Below, piece after piece: positions 46,239-56,632 of a DNA stretch of 61,436 nucleotides; the stretch's first letter is position 1; each line of letters begins with the position of its first letter. This DNA is from Acidobacteriota bacterium (GTDB lineage Bacteria > Acidobacteriota > Terriglobia > Terriglobales > Acidobacteriaceae), in NCBI GenBank assembly GCA_003225495.1, contig QIAJ01000061.1, forward strand, positions 1 through 61,436, in the 5' to 3' direction. Under the pieces are notes generated by a model. It did no database searches, had not been told where the DNA came from, and saw only the letters and a program-made list of their open reading frames with translations. The translations under genes and the position numbers were made by a program.

Positions 46239-46946
46239 ATGAACAAGGTTGTCGGGAGCGCCGAGGAAGCGATTCAGGATGTGTTTGACGGCGCCACCAT
46301 CATGGTGGGCGGCTTCGGACTCTGCGGGATGCCGGAAAACCTGATCCGGGCGCTGGCGCGTAAGGGAACAAAAAATCTCCACACAATCAGCAACAATGTG
46401 GGCGTGGACGGTCTCGGCATGGGTCTTCTTTTGGCGAACGGGCAGATTCGCCATCACATCGGCACCTACGTCGGCGAAAATCGGTTGCTCGAACAGATGG
46501 TGCTGAACGGTTCGGTGCAGCTCGATCTGGTTCCGCAGGGAACGTTTTCTGAACGGATTCGCGCAGGCGGCGCCGGCATTCCTGCGTTCTTTACTCCTGC
46601 GGGAGTCGGCACAGTTGTTGCCGAAGGAAAGGAAACGCGCGAATTCGATGGCCGTCCGTACATCATGGAACGCGGCTTGAAAGCCGATTTCGCCTTCGTC
46701 AAGGCGTGGAAGGGCGACAAGTGGGGCAACCTCATTTACCGCAAGACGGCGCAGAACTTTAACCCCATGATGGCGACGGCTGCGAAAATCACGATCGCAG
46801 AAGTCGAACATCTGGTGGAGCCAGGAGATCTGAATCCCGATGCGGTCCATACGCCGAGCGTTTTCGTGAAGCGTATTTTCCAGGGAGAATTGTTCGAAAG
46901 AAAAATTGAAAGAAGGACGGTGCGAAAAGAAGTCATCGGTCGTTAG
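46239..46946 (+). CDS. scoA: 3-oxoacid CoA-transferase subunit A
   Basis: 235 residues. The family I CoA-transferase alpha signature VGGFGLCGMPENLI lies near 22-35. It is followed by LHTISNNVGVDGLGMG and the conserved LVPQGTFSERIRAGGAGIPAFFTP. It pairs with subunit B 79 bp downstream. The complex moves CoA between succinate (or acetate) and acetoacetate; sequence alone does not fix the acid. A TAGAAT lies 9 bases before the ATG. Confidence 0.93.
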   Translation: MNKVVGSAEEAIQDVFDGATIMVGGFGLCGMPENLIRALARKGTKNLHTISNNVGVDGLGMGLLLANGQIRHHIGTYVGENRLLEQMVLNGSVQLDLVPQGTFSERIRAGGAGIPAFFTPAGVGTVVAEGKETREFDGRPYIMERGLKADFAFVKAWKGDKWGNLIYRKTAQNFNPMMATAAKITIAEVEHLVEPGDLNPDAVHTPSVFVKRIFQGELFERKIERRTVRKEVIGR

Positions 46947-47025
46947 TCGCTGGTCGCTGGCAAGGCCACCAACCTATTCACGGACCGCGAACGATGAATG
47001 ACTACCGATCGACGACTTATTCAAT

Positions 47026-47718
47026 ATGGCAATCGAAGCCAAACCCGAAGCGAAGTCCAAAGACACGGAGAAGCGTGATCGCATCGTAAAGCGGATCGCG
47101 CGCGAATTGCGCGATGGGTTCTACGTGAATCTCGGCATCGGCATGCCCACGCTTATTGCGAATCACGTCCCACCGGGAATGGATGTCATTCTGCAGAGCG
47201 AAAATGGCATGCTCGGCATCGGCCCTTATCCGATGGAAGGCGAGGAAGATGCCGACCTCATCAACGCCGGCAAGGAGACGGTGAGCGAACTCCCCGGGAC
47301 ATCGTATTTTTCGAGTGCGGACTCTTTCGCGATGATTCGTGGCGGCCATATTGATCTTAGCGTGCTGGGCGCAATGGAAGTCGACGAGCACGGCAATCTC
47401 GCCAATTGGATGATTCCCGGAAAAATGGTGAAGGGCATGGGTGGCGCAATGGACCTCGTCGCCAGTGCGCGGCGCGTCATCGTTGCGATGGAACACACGA
47501 CCAAAGACGGCCAGCCGAAGATTTTGAAGAAATGTACACTGCCGCTGACTGGAGTGAAGGTCGTGCATACCATCGTCACGGAAATGGCATACCTCAACGT
47601 AACGCCGGAAGGACTGATGCTGGAAGAAGTTGCGCCTGGCCTGACTGCCGAAGATGTGCAGCGTGCGACAGGAGCGAAGCTGCGAATCAACTCCACCCTG
47701 AAGACAATGGGGGAGTAG
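47026..47718 (+). CDS. scoB: 3-oxoacid CoA-transferase subunit B
   Basis: 230 residues. The catalytic Glu lies in [66 protein letters not shown] and ECTLPLTG-like [13 protein letters not shown] are typical. A charged N-terminal extension (about 1-20) precedes the usual start. With subunit A it forms a dimer that carries the CoA thioester on the Glu. Together they support use of ketone bodies or of PHB-type storage products. Confidence 0.95.
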   Translation: MAIEAKPEAKSKDTEKRDRIVKRIARELRDGFYVNLGIGMPTLIANHVPPGMDVILQSENGMLGIGPYPMEGEEDADLINAGKETVSELPGTSYFSSADSFAMIRGGHIDLSVLGAMEVDEHGNLANWMIPGKMVKGMGGAMDLVASARRVIVAMEHTTKDGQPKILKKCTLPLTGVKVVHTIVTEMAYLNVTPEGLMLEEVAPGLTAEDVQRATGAKLRINSTLKTMGE

Positions 47719-47894
47719 GCACGCCAGGGACGAATGTCCATTCCAGAGTCCTTGACCCTCTGTTCAAGCCCACTTTGGAAGGCTACCGCTCTACTACCTC
47801 ACGTGAGTTCGGCAATTCTTAGTAGTCCGGCATTGACTAACCAAGGTTATTGTCGTAACGTCCTCCGACTAAGTTTCGTCTCAGGAGGCTTACA

Positions 47895-48686
47895 GTGCAC
47901 CTCACTTTCCTGTTCAAGCCAGCGCTGTACCCACGGTTAGTTTCGCTGGTTGTTATGTTGCTGACGTGCAGTCAACTGTTGAATGCTCAAGCGCCTGCGT
48001 CAGGTCTTCTCGTCAGCGTGGCGTTCAAGACCAACAATCCGTTCGGCAACTCTCCGCCGATGAGTGGAACGGAAGCGGCCGCGACTATAGCAAACCCGGC
48101 GTTCGGCGCCGCCAATGTCTGGAATAATCTGCAGTCTCCATGGGCACCGCCTTTGACTACTAACCCGTCCTGGACTAGCCTGGTCGATAGCACCGGAACG
48201 TCGACCGGTGTCAGTCTGTTTGTCACCGGCACAGTATTTCCCCTTGACCTCACACCTTTCATCCCGAATCCAGACCCGTTAAGATCGGCATTTCTTGGCT
48301 GGAACAGCTGGACCAACGGAGGCGGAGGGGCCGGACCGGGCGAAAGTACGTCCCTTGTCTGGAAGTTGACCGGCTTGCCGCCGAGAGCCAAGTTCGACAT
48401 ATGCATCTACGGCGGTGTCGCAGACGCGGATCGCGGTTTCACCATGACCGTGGCCGGAATTATCCAGTACATTCCAACCTTCAATAGCACGAGCTCGTCA
48501 TTGCAAAACTGCATTCTGTTTTCAAATATCCCCTCCAATGCTAAAGGGATTATTACGATACACGCAGATGGTGTTGGAGACAGTAAAACGGCTCAAAACG
48601 AAGCTAACTGGGCAGGATTTCAACTGGTTCAACTAGCCGCCCCGAACAGCCCACGCAGACTCGGCCTCTGGCGCGCGCCGAGGTAG
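47895..48686 (+). CDS. Secreted protein of unknown function
   Basis: 263 residues with a GTG start behind AGGAGG. The signal peptide (about 1-31, VSLVVMLLTCSQLLNAQ) is followed by a Gly/Asn/Ser/Thr-rich protein with aromatic residues (WNNLQSPWAP, FLGWNSWTNGGGG), as in extracellular beta sandwiches. The block VWKLTGLPPRAKFDICIYGG and ADGVGDS...NWAGFQLV looks like a carbohydrate- or adhesin-type fold, but I do not recognise the family. There is no clear C-terminal anchor. Confidence 0.75.
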   Translation: MHLTFLFKPALYPRLVSLVVMLLTCSQLLNAQAPASGLLVSVAFKTNNPFGNSPPMSGTEAAATIANPAFGAANVWNNLQSPWAPPLTTNPSWTSLVDSTGTSTGVSLFVTGTVFPLDLTPFIPNPDPLRSAFLGWNSWTNGGGGAGPGESTSLVWKLTGLPPRAKFDICIYGGVADADRGFTMTVAGIIQYIPTFNSTSSSLQNCILFSNIPSNAKGIITIHADGVGDSKTAQNEANWAGFQLVQLAAPNSPRRLGLWRAPR

Positions 48687-48707
48687 AGGAGCGGCGTCTT
48701 AGTTTGC

Positions 48708-48917
48708 TCAAATGTGGCGAAGGCGGAACGGAGCGCCTAGCAATCGGGCGGGGAGCATCACAACGGCCCACACAAGGGCAAGTGCGCCGTGAACCGCGAT
48801 CCCTACCAAGCGAAAGGGCAACAGAAGAAGCCAAACAATCGGGTACAAGACCAGAGCGAACAGCGCTAGCGGCCAACACAGAATGAAGAGAAGGCACCAC
48901 AGCAGGAACACAAACAT
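48708..48917 (-). CDS. Small membrane protein, two helices
   Basis: About 69 residues from MFVFLLWCLL (ATG 48917, AGGAGG 9 bases upstream). It is nearly all hydrophobic: helices about 2-33 and 36-58, ending in a basic tail (LPARLLGAPFRLRHI). No family is recognised. It follows the dienelactone-hydrolase gene at a distance of about 55 bp on the same strand. Confidence 0.7.
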   Translation of the reverse strand: MFVFLLWCLLFILCWPLALFALVLYPIVWLLLLPFRLVGIAVHGALALVWAVVMLPARLLGAPFRLRHI

Positions 48918-48972
48918 CGGATCTTGCCTCCTGAATATGATACGGCGGCCAGGCAAACAAAGTTCCGAGCGC

Positions 48973-49647
48973 TCAGGGCGTGTCAGAATCGTTCAAATGT
49001 TTTCTGAGGAACCGTAAGGACCTCATTCCCGCGTCGCGCCAGTCTTCATCTGTGAAGCCGTGACCTGCCCCGGCATATACCTTGATATCGTACGGGATTT
49101 CTTTTTTCTCCAGCAACTTCTGCAAATCGTAAGCCTCTTGAACCGGAACAGTGGGATCGGCTTCACCGTGCAGGATGAGCACCGGACAGAGGCGGCGCAT
49201 GAAGATTCTCATCTCTTTCGGCAGTCCGCCGAAGAATTCAACTACCGCCTTGATGCGCGGATCAACTGAAGCAACCGAGAGCGCGAGGTAGGCGCCGAGT
49301 GAAAATCCGAGTAGTCCAATGCGGTTGGCGTCGACCTGCGGATGCTGCTCGAGATGGTTGATCGCGTCCCACACCGTCTTCCCCCACGCCGGAAAATTCC
49401 TGAAGATGGTCTGCTTATCGATGACGCGCGTGGTGGCAGTGCGATCGAAGTAGTGGAGAACAAAAACGGCAAAGCCCCGTGCAGCCAGCATGGTTGCGGG
49501 TTCGTTCATGCCCTCGACACCGCCTCCGGAGCCGTAGAGGGCGAGGACTGCGGGGAGTTTTCCGGGTGAGTCCGGCACATAAACATCCATGCGGATGGGT
49601 TTGTTGCCGCTCTGGAAGGTGAGTTGAGATTGTGAGATTGACGTCAT
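48973..49647 (-). CDS. Dienelactone-hydrolase-family alpha/beta hydrolase
   Basis: 224 residues. The alpha/beta hydrolase triad is visible: Ser116 in LLGFSLGAY, Asp164 in LHGEADPTVP and His196 in GAGHGFTDE. A Ser nucleophile rather than Cys places it away from true dienelactone hydrolase. No signal peptide is seen, so it is cytoplasmic. Its substrate is unknown. It lies 44 bp after mtnA. Confidence 0.88.
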   Translation of the reverse strand: MTSISQSQLTFQSGNKPIRMDVYVPDSPGKLPAVLALYGSGGGVEGMNEPATMLAARGFAVFVLHYFDRTATTRVIDKQTIFRNFPAWGKTVWDAINHLEQHPQVDANRIGLLGFSLGAYLALSVASVDPRIKAVVEFFGGLPKEMRIFMRRLCPVLILHGEADPTVPVQEAYDLQKLLEKKEIPYDIKVYAGAGHGFTDEDWRDAGMRSLRFLRKHLNDSDTP

Positions 49648-49691
49648 CTACGATTGAACGCACTTCGGTGGCCCGGGCGGAGAGCGCGTCT

Positions 49692-50747
49692 CTACGAATG
49701 GGCTTTTGTGCGCTGCTGCGCCAGGTGGTGCAGCGATTCAGTATAGGGAGCGCGGGCAATACCGCGCTCCGTGATAATGGCGTTCACGTATTTCGCGGGA
49801 GTCACATCGAAGGCGGGATTTTCGATCTCGACGCCGTCCGGGACCATCTGTCGCCCGGCGATGTGCGTGACTTCTCTGGCGTCGCGCTGTTCGATCGGAA
49901 TTTTGCTGCCGTCGGGCGTAGCGAGATCGACAGTCGAGATGGGCGCCGCGACATAGAACGGGATGCCGTGTTCTTTGGCCAATACCGCCACGGTGTAGGT
50001 GCCGATTTTGTTGGCGACGTCTCCGTTGGCAGCGATGCGGTCTGCGCCGACGACGATCGCCCCGATCTTGCCTTGACTCATCATCGCGCCCGCCATGTTG
50101 TCGGAAATCACCGTCGTCGGAATGCCATCTTTCATCAACTCCCACGCCGTGAGGCGCGAGCCTTGCAGGAAGGGACGCGTCTCATCGGCATAGACGTGAA
50201 TTTTTTTGCCGGCTTCCACGGCTGCGCGGATCACGCCCAACGCGGTGCCGTATCCGGCGGTAGCGAGCGCTCCAGCGTTGCAGTGAGTGAGCACGCCACC
50301 ACTCGCGGGCATGAGAGTTGCGCCGTGTCGTCCCATAGCTTGATTGGCGGCGATGTCTTCGGCGTGCATACGCTGTGCTTCTTCAGTTAGCGCTTGCTTG
50401 ATTTGCAGAACGGGATGGACGCGAAGCGTCTCAAACTTTTCCTGCATGCGTTTGATTGCCCAAAAAAGATTGACCGCCGTCGGACGCGTCTGGCGGATGA
50501 CCTCGCAGATCTGGTCGAAGTCTTTCTTGAGGTCGGCGCCGCTTTCGGCAGTTGAATTCATCACGCCAAGCGCAATGCCCATGCCTGCGGCAACGCCAAT
50601 GGCAGGCGCGCCCCGCACCACCATATTACGGATCACATCCGCGACCTGCTCGTGCGTGGTGCAGTTTACATAAACTTCTTCGGTCGGGAGCTTCGTCTGA
50701 TCGATGAAGCGCACGCCGCAGTCGGTCCATTCGAGGGTCTGAATCAT
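49692..50747 (-). CDS. mtnA: Methylthioribose-1-phosphate isomerase
   Basis: 351 residues. The catalytic Cys156 (VLTHCNAGA) and Asp236 ([12 protein letters not shown]) of MtnA are present, along with [12 protein letters not shown] near 45 and [18 protein letters not shown]. It isomerises methylthioribose-1-phosphate in the methionine salvage pathway. No other mtn gene is nearby, which is usual when the rest of the pathway is split or replaced. It lies 26 bp after pyrE. Confidence 0.96.
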   Translation of the reverse strand: MIQTLEWTDCGVRFIDQTKLPTEEVYVNCTTHEQVADVIRNMVVRGAPAIGVAAGMGIALGVMNSTAESGADLKKDFDQICEVIRQTRPTAVNLFWAIKRMQEKFETLRVHPVLQIKQALTEEAQRMHAEDIAANQAMGRHGATLMPASGGVLTHCNAGALATAGYGTALGVIRAAVEAGKKIHVYADETRPFLQGSRLTAWELMKDGIPTTVISDNMAGAMMSQGKIGAIVVGADRIAANGDVANKIGTYTVAVLAKEHGIPFYVAAPISTVDLATPDGSKIPIEQRDAREVTHIAGRQMVPDGVEIENPAFDVTPAKYVNAIITERGIARAPYTESLHHLAQQRTKAHS

Positions 50748-50773
50748 GCAGGAGTTCTCAGTTCACAATCGCA

Positions 50774-51340
50774 CTAAGTGCTGACTGCCAGATGCTCCCT
50801 TCGCACTTCCGTTGCAGTGAAGATCGAAATAAACGGTGCAGGAGCCGCGGCTTTTTCTACGTCCGGCCGTCCATGCGCCTCCTGGCGTTCTACGAGGCAC
50901 ATCACACCGATCACTTCGAAACCGAATTCGCGAGCTGCTTCAATGGCTTGGATGGTGGATGATCCGGTTGTGCAGACGTCGTCCACGATGACGACTCGCG
51001 TGCCTTTCTCCGCGAAGCCTTCGATGCGGCGGCCGGTGCCGTGCTGCTTCTCCGACTTGCGAACCAGGAAGCCATGGATCGTCCCACTCGTCACCGCCAC
51101 CGCGATCACGATAGGATCCGCGCCCATAGTGAGGCCGCCAATGGCGGTCGGTTCCCATTCCTGCTCGCGGATGTTCTCCAGAAATACCTTGCCTGTGAGT
51201 TGCGCGCCGCGAGCATCGAGCGTCGTGGTTCGGCAGTCGATGTAGTAATCGCTGGTTGCGCCCGATGAAAGCTTAAAATCTCCCAGGCGAAATGATTTCT
51301 GCGCCAGCATCTCTAACAGTTCTTGTCGCTCCAGGGACAT
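50774..51340 (-). CDS. pyrE: Orotate phosphoribosyltransferase
   Basis: 188 residues. The PRPP-binding motif VVIVDDVCTTGSS (about 110-122) is complete. The N-terminal FKLSSGATSDYYIDCR and GGLTMGADPI match the family. The dimer-loop region FLVRKSEKQHGTGRRIEG is normal. It makes OMP in pyrimidine synthesis. It precedes mtnA on the same strand. Confidence 0.96.
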   Translation of the reverse strand: MSLERQELLEMLAQKSFRLGDFKLSSGATSDYYIDCRTTTLDARGAQLTGKVFLENIREQEWEPTAIGGLTMGADPIVIAVAVTSGTIHGFLVRKSEKQHGTGRRIEGFAEKGTRVVIVDDVCTTGSSTIQAIEAAREFGFEVIGVMCLVERQEAHGRPDVEKAAAPAPFISIFTATEVRREHLAVST

Positions 51341-51436
51341 GAATTTCTACGATAGCAGGTAACACCAATTCTCGGTCTACGGTTGCCGGATCTCTTTTCA
51401 GAAAAAGCCTGCTCCACCAGACTGCGAACTGAAGAC

Positions 51437-52345
51437 TTACTGATTGAGTCTTTCCAGATGGCGAAAGCCATCAGTCGCAACAAACATAAGGATCGAGATC
51501 GTCGCGTTGTAAGCGACATGGACGAGCAAGCCCGCGGCCACTGAATCTGTCACGGCTCGCACTGTGCCTAAGGCAGCGCCCACCAGGAAGATCACAAGGA
51601 CAGGACCCCATGCGAACTTTAGCTGCGCACCGTGCAACAAGGCGAATGGGGCAGCGGTCAGCACGATGGCAGCGGAGATCGAAATGTACCGCTTCAAAGG
51701 AATCGCATTTGCGATCTTTAGACTACTTAGCACGAAGGTGGCAGCCATCCCGATGTAGCGCTCCAACAGCGGATATAAGAATCCTCGGAAATACAACTCC
51801 TCCATCAGTGGAGCAAGCGTAATGCCGAAAATCGAAAGCACCCACGCTTCCGCCGGAGTGCGGAAGAAACTATCAATCGGCAGATTCTTCGGAATGGGCA
51901 ATAGATGAGCCACGCCTTGGAGAGCAAGAGAAAGCGCAAATCCTAAAAAAATGTACCGTCCGATGTTAGCGGGCCAGTTCCAATGGATGGCAGCAAAGAA
52001 GTCTGGGCGATTTTGAACGCGCGTCACCAGCAAATACATGCAAGGAAGCAGAAGAAGATAGCCGGCGACCTCTCCGAACACTGCAACCAGCGGCATCCGT
52101 ATAATTTCCGCGATTCCGACATGCGGATAGATCCACTCTTTGGCGATGATGACCGCAGCGGCCATGCTAACGAAGAGAAGCACCACAGTGAGGAGGGTGA
52201 GGACCACGAGCACGAAAACGTCCCACCAAGGCGGATGCCGCGGGATAGCTGCGGCCGTCTGGGCCACCGGCTGCGCCATCAAGTCCACGACCGGACTCTC
52301 CAAGGCCTCGGCCGCCACTTCCGAATTTTCTGGAAACGAGGTCAA
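51437..52345 (-). CDS. CPBP-family intramembrane metalloprotease
   Basis: About 302 residues from TTG 52345, whose TTGA overlaps the uvrA stop; AGGA lies at correct spacing in the uvrA end. The motifs of the CPBP/Abi group are complete: EExxxR in [10 protein letters not shown], FxxxH in PFALLHG and HxxxN in VHVAYNA. Eight or so membrane helices are visible. Members include prenyl-protein proteases and bacteriocin-immunity proteins. There is no bacteriocin gene nearby, so the role is unknown. Longer open frames to 52519 run inside uvrA and are not expected. Confidence 0.88.
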   Translation of the reverse strand: MTSFPENSEVAAEALESPVVDLMAQPVAQTAAAIPRHPPWWDVFVLVVLTLLTVVLLFVSMAAAVIIAKEWIYPHVGIAEIIRMPLVAVFGEVAGYLLLLPCMYLLVTRVQNRPDFFAAIHWNWPANIGRYIFLGFALSLALQGVAHLLPIPKNLPIDSFFRTPAEAWVLSIFGITLAPLMEELYFRGFLYPLLERYIGMAATFVLSSLKIANAIPLKRYISISAAIVLTAAPFALLHGAQLKFAWGPVLVIFLVGAALGTVRAVTDSVAAGLLVHVAYNATISILMFVATDGFRHLERLNQ

Positions 52346-55161
52346 TGGACTTCCTGCGGGCTGAGCTGTGCGTTTACACCTGGCTTCGCGCCGTTGAAAT
52401 ATGAGGCCAGTGCCTGTCCAGTGTAGGACTTTTTGACGCGCGCTACCTGCTCCGGAGTGCCTTGCGCGACGATTCGGCCGCCTTCTTCGCCGCCTTCGGG
52501 GCCGAGATCGATGACCCAATCGGCATTGCGGATCACGTCGAGATTGTGCTCGATGATGATGACGGAGTTTCCGAGATCAGTAAGTCTGTGCAGCACATCG
52601 AGCAGCTTGCGCACGTCATCGAAATGAAGGCCGGTGGTGGGCTCGTCCAATAAGTACAGTGTCTTGCCGGTCTGGCGCTTGCTCAGTTCGCGCGCGAGTT
52701 TGATGCGCTGCGCTTCCCCGCCGGAGAGGGTCACCGCCGACTGGCCGAGATGAATGTATCCCAGGCCGACGTCGACCAGGGTTTGCAGCTTCTGCTTCAC
52801 TTGCGGGATGTTTTCGAGAATGTTCAGCGCGTCGGAAACCGGCGATTCCAGCACGTCCGCGATCGAGTACCCCTTGTAGCAGACCGCCAGCGTCTCGTGA
52901 TTGTAGCGGCGGCCGCCGCAGACTTCGCATTGTACGTATACATCGGGGAGGAAATTCATCTCGATGCGGCGCTGGCCCTCGCCCTGGCAGGCTTCACAGC
53001 GTCCACCGGGGACGTTGAAAGAGAATCGTCCCGGTTTGTATCCGCGTTCGCGCGATTCGGGCAGCATGGCGTAAAGGTCGCGGATCTGCGCAAACATACC
53101 CGTGTAGGTCGCTGGATTCGATCGCGGCGTCCGGCCGATCGGTGACTGGTCGATGCGGATAACCTTGTCCACCAAGTCCGATCCACTGATCGATTTGTGC
53201 ATTCCGGGCTCTTCGCGCGAACGATAGAGTTGCTTGGCGAGAGCGCGGTAGAGGATGTCATTCACCAGCGTTGATTTGCCCGATCCCGACACTCCTGTCA
53301 CAACCGTCATCACGCCCAGGGGGAAAGTTATATCGAGATTCTTAAGATTGTTCTCGCGCGCCCCCAAAACTGTGATCGCCTTCCCGTTCGGGCTGCGTCG
53401 CTCCGTCAGCATGTGAATCTTCTGGCGACCGGACATGTAAGCGCCGGTGAGAGAGCCGGCAGAGTCGATGATTTGTGCGGGAGTTCCGCTGGCCACCAGC
53501 GCGCCACCGTGGCGTCCAGCGCCGGGCCCAAGATCGATGACGTAGTCGGCTCGTCGGATCGTCTCCTCGTCGTGCTCGACTACCAGAACAGTGTTGCCGA
53601 GATCGCGAAGGTTTTCCAGCGCCGCGAGCAAACGTCCGTTGTCGCGGTGATGCAAACCAATAGAAGGCTCGTCGAGAACGTAGAGCACGCCGCGCAGCTT
53701 GGAGCCAATCTGCGTTGCCAGGCGAATGCGCTGTCCTTCTCCGCCGGAAAGCGTCGCTGCCGATCGGCTGAGTGAGATGTATCCGAGGCCGACTTCGTGC
53801 AGAAACTGCAAGCGCTCGGTGATCTCATGCACGATGCGGCCGGCGATCGCCTCCTCCCTTCCCGCCAGTTTGATTTTGCGCGCTGTCTCCAGCGAGCGCG
53901 AAACGGGGAGCGCCGTGAAGTCGGCGATCGACATGCCGTTCACCTTGACTGCGAGACTCTCCGGACGCAGCCGGTTCCCATGACAAACCTGACACTCCGT
54001 GGCCGACATGTAATCGAGCAGGTATTCGCGGTAGTTGTCCGACGTGGAGGATTCAAGGTTCTGCTTGAGATGGCCAACGACTCCTAGAAATCCAGTCTTT
54101 CCTCCGCGCGCCAGTTCGCCATAGAGCAGAAGATTCTGAATTTTGTCCGGAAATTTCTCGAAGGGCGTGGCCAAGTCGAGGCCGTAAGCTTGCGCGACCA
54201 GATGCAAACCGTGATTCAGATTCTGCGAGGCCGATCCGGGCCCAAGACCGCCGTCAAGTAAGGGCTTGGACCAGTCCACAATTACCTTCGCGGGATCGAA
54301 ATCGTAACGGCTTCCCAGCCCGTGACATTCGGGACAAGCTCCATAGGAGCTGTTAAATGAGAAGGACCGCGGCTCCAGTTGCGGCACGCTGATTCCGCAA
54401 TCCGGGCAAGCGAGGCGCGAGGAGTAGAGCGTCTCTTCGCCACTAACGACCGCGACCAGTACCAGTCCGCCGCCAAGTTTCATCGCAAGGCCCACCGAGA
54501 GTTCCAGGCGATGCTCAATTCCTGATTTCACCAGCAATCGATCAACTACCACTTCAATGGTGTGATTCTTGCGCTTGTCGAGGCGGATGTCGTCTTCCAG
54601 ATTCACGAGTTCGCCATCGACACGGGCGCGGCTGAAACCGTGCTGGACGAGCTTTTCCATCTCTTTTTTGAACTCGCCTTTGCGGCCGCGCACGATCGGC
54701 GCCATGATCATCACGCGATCGTCGGGCGCGAGCGCCATCACGCGCTGCACAATCTGCTCCGCCGATTGCCGGGTAATGGGCTTGCCGCAAGTCGGGCAAT
54801 GCGGTACTCCGATCGACGAGTAAAGCAGGCGCAGATAGTCGTAGATTTCGGTGATCGTCCCGACGGTCGAACGCGGACTGCGGCTGGTGGTCTTCTGTTC
54901 AATCGAAATGGACGGGCTGAGGCCGTCAATGGCATCCACGTCGGGACGCTCCATCTGATCGAGGAACTGGCGGGCGTAAGCGGACAGGGTTTCCACGTAC
55001 CGCCGCTGTCCCTCGGCGTAGATCGTGTCAAAAGCCAGGGAAGATTTCCCCGAACCGCTCAACCCAGTGATAACCGTCAGGGTGTTACGAGGGATTTCCA
55101 CGTCTATGTTCTTTAGATTGTGCTGGCGGGCGCCCCGCACTGAGATTTTGGTGATAGCCAT
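52342..55161 (-). CDS. uvrA: Excinuclease ABC subunit A
   Basis: 939 residues. Two ABC modules are complete: Walker [10 protein letters not shown] and GVSGSGKST, signature motifs [10 protein letters not shown] and [10 protein letters not shown], and Walker [13 protein letters not shown] and [12 protein letters not shown]. Zinc-finger Cys pairs (CPDCG...[14 protein letters not shown]...CEVCGG) and CPTCGKP are present. UvrA recognises bulky DNA lesions and loads UvrB. It is divergent from a small-protein gene, with an inverted repeat in the spacer, and translationally coupled to the CPBP gene downstream. Confidence 0.98.
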   Translation of the reverse strand: MAITKISVRGARQHNLKNIDVEIPRNTLTVITGLSGSGKSSLAFDTIYAEGQRRYVETLSAYARQFLDQMERPDVDAIDGLSPSISIEQKTTSRSPRSTVGTITEIYDYLRLLYSSIGVPHCPTCGKPITRQSAEQIVQRVMALAPDDRVMIMAPIVRGRKGEFKKEMEKLVQHGFSRARVDGELVNLEDDIRLDKRKNHTIEVVVDRLLVKSGIEHRLELSVGLAMKLGGGLVLVAVVSGEETLYSSRLACPDCGISVPQLEPRSFSFNSSYGACPECHGLGSRYDFDPAKVIVDWSKPLLDGGLGPGSASQNLNHGLHLVAQAYGLDLATPFEKFPDKIQNLLLYGELARGGKTGFLGVVGHLKQNLESSTSDNYREYLLDYMSATECQVCHGNRLRPESLAVKVNGMSIADFTALPVSRSLETARKIKLAGREEAIAGRIVHEITERLQFLHEVGLGYISLSRSAATLSGGEGQRIRLATQIGSKLRGVLYVLDEPSIGLHHRDNGRLLAALENLRDLGNTVLVVEHDEETIRRADYVIDLGPGAGRHGGALVASGTPAQIIDSAGSLTGAYMSGRQKIHMLTERRSPNGKAITVLGARENNLKNLDITFPLGVMTVVTGVSGSGKSTLVNDILYRALAKQLYRSREEPGMHKSISGSDLVDKVIRIDQSPIGRTPRSNPATYTGMFAQIRDLYAMLPESRERGYKPGRFSFNVPGGRCEACQGEGQRRIEMNFLPDVYVQCEVCGGRRYNHETLAVCYKGYSIADVLESPVSDALNILENIPQVKQKLQTLVDVGLGYIHLGQSAVTLSGGEAQRIKLARELSKRQTGKTLYLLDEPTTGLHFDDVRKLLDVLHRLTDLGNSVIIIEHNLDVIRNADWVIDLGPEGGEEGGRIVAQGTPEQVARVKKSYTGQALASYFNGAKPGVNAQLSPQEVH

Positions 55162-55286
55162 CGGACGCAAGAATTCAGACGTAAAAAAATTGGCCTTCCG
55201 TAACGTGGACGGGTCCCCCAGAAATGTTGGAGAGTGAATGTGCGCAGTGCGACTACCGTATCTTAGTCGTTAACAGAGGCAGGCGT

Positions 55287-55311
55287 CAAACGTGGATAAA
55301 GTAGACGTTTG
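55287..55311. promoter_or_regulatory. Inverted repeat in the uvrA upstream region
   Basis: CAAACGT (55287-55293) and ACGTTTG (55305-55311) are perfect 7-base arms with an 11-base centre, lying between uvrA (minus) and a small-protein gene (plus). It could be a repressor site for either gene. It does not match the SOS boxes of Escherichia coli or Bacillus. Confidence 0.45.
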
Positions 55312-55356
55312 GCAGCTAGCCGACATCTAAGTCGCTGCAAGGTAAGGTACTAAACG

Positions 55357-55536
55357 GTGAATGCCCTTTTGATCGTTCTGCTTATCGGTGTTACGGCCAT
55401 TCTGTCGGTGGCCTTTAGCGTGTTCAGTGCCTATTGGGTCGTGACCAGGCTTTTGGAGGCTTGTAACCCATCGCGGCCGACACGCCGCCCCACGCCCGCC
55501 CTGGTGCCCCAGCAGAGCTCTGCAAGCGGCGACTAG
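55357..55536 (+). CDS. Small single-helix membrane protein (59 residues)
   Basis: A GTG start behind an AAGG-type site opens a 59-codon frame. It gives one clear membrane helix (LLIVLLIGVTAILSVAF, about 3-20, continuing SVFSAYWVV) and a cytosolic Pro/Arg-rich tail (NPSRPTRRPTPALVP). The frame ends at TAG 55536. The helix plus charged-tail layout makes a real small protein more likely than chance. No family is recognised. Confidence 0.55.
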   Translation: MNALLIVLLIGVTAILSVAFSVFSAYWVVTRLLEACNPSRPTRRPTPALVPQQSSASGD

Positions 55537-55584
55537 GCCTTAGCTGGTCCACAAAACCACCATCCATTCCCTCGCCCTGTGGAC

Positions 55585-56433
55585 TCAATCGTTCGTGTTA
55601 TCAGGAGTAGTGTCAGGCGGCTGTTGATTCGGCTGAGGCACCTGGGGTCCCGGTCGGATCTGTCCCGGCGGCGTCTGCTGGCGCTGCCGGAGCATTTCCA
55701 GAATCTGCTCGGGAGTCTTGGGTCCGCCGTTGGGAGGTTGCGAGCCATCCGGTGCAGCCGCGTTCGTTGTGCCGTCGGCTTGGTCCTGATCCGCGTTCTC
55801 TTCGGCATCAGCGTCCTCGGCATCCGCTTCGTCATCATTCGATCCGGGCTGCACGACAGGGCCACCAGGGCCCATTCCCGGCGCCAACTGCGCCTGCGCA
55901 GTCGGGATATATTGCTGAGGTGGTTGCGCTATGGCTACCGCTTCTCCACCAGCTCCAGGCGCCTTGGTGGTTAGGATGATGCTCGCGACGCTCGTCGGGT
56001 CTGACGTGGATCCAACCATCACATAGTTGAACCCTGAGCCATTGAGAAGGCTGGCTAGAACATCGCGCGCTGGCCCGGGTCCGAGATGGGTCACCACACG
56101 TTCATTTGCATTGGGCGGGATATCGATGGTCGCTCCGGTGCGTTTATGCACTTCGCGAAGGATGTCGCCCAGACTCGAATTCTGCGCGGCGATGGAGAGC
56201 ATCCCCTCCTGATAACTGACCTGAGGTGCGGTGGAAGGAATCTGGTCCATTGGGACCTGCGGGAGAGGTCCAGTGCGCAGGGCGGGCATTGACGCTTGGG
56301 GCTGGGCGGTGGGCTTCCGCACCATCTTTAACGTTCGTTGATGGGCAGGAGATGGAGTCTGCCCCAAAGTTGAGGCTGCCAGCAAGGGAATGCCCCATAA
56401 AATCAATGCTATCCACTTGCCAGTTCGCAACAT
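55585..56433 (-). CDS. Secreted STN-domain protein (secretin-type N domain)
   Basis: About 282 residues from MLRTGKWIAL (ATG 56433, GGGAG upstream). After the signal peptide and a basic, Pro-rich linker comes an STN-like domain (about 75-155: MLSIAAQNSSLGDILREVHKRTG, ANERVVTHLGPGPARDVLASLLNGSGF). This domain occurs in secretins such as PilQ and in TonB receptors. The rest is low-complexity: a Gln/Pro segment, an Asp/Glu-rich segment (DDEADAEDADAEEN) and a Pro/Gln tail. There is no secretin barrel. It could assist a pilus or secretion channel, but no such gene is adjacent. Confidence 0.8.
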   Translation of the reverse strand: MLRTGKWIALILWGIPLLAASTLGQTPSPAHQRTLKMVRKPTAQPQASMPALRTGPLPQVPMDQIPSTAPQVSYQEGMLSIAAQNSSLGDILREVHKRTGATIDIPPNANERVVTHLGPGPARDVLASLLNGSGFNYVMVGSTSDPTSVASIILTTKAPGAGGEAVAIAQPPQQYIPTAQAQLAPGMGPGGPVVQPGSNDDEADAEDADAEENADQDQADGTTNAAAPDGSQPPNGGPKTPEQILEMLRQRQQTPPGQIRPGPQVPQPNQQPPDTTPDNTND

Positions 56434-56632
56434 GAAAACTCCCAGATCCGACGGCGATTGCGTCTGGCAACCGGCCGCGCTTGAAGTAAATCTTAGCACT
56501 GTTTGAAGAACGATCCGAGCTGTTATTTCTTGCGCGTGGCTTTCCAATAGACGTGTGCAGGTATAGCCTCTGTAAGGATTTAGGGATGCACCGACGCAAA
56601 CCGCATCGTAGAATGCAGGGGGAGGCTGGCAT

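Noticed and set aside
46155..46850. Upstream extension of the secreted-protein frame
   Set aside because: It runs antisense through scoA, and the signal peptide and ribosome site at 46154 give a better start.
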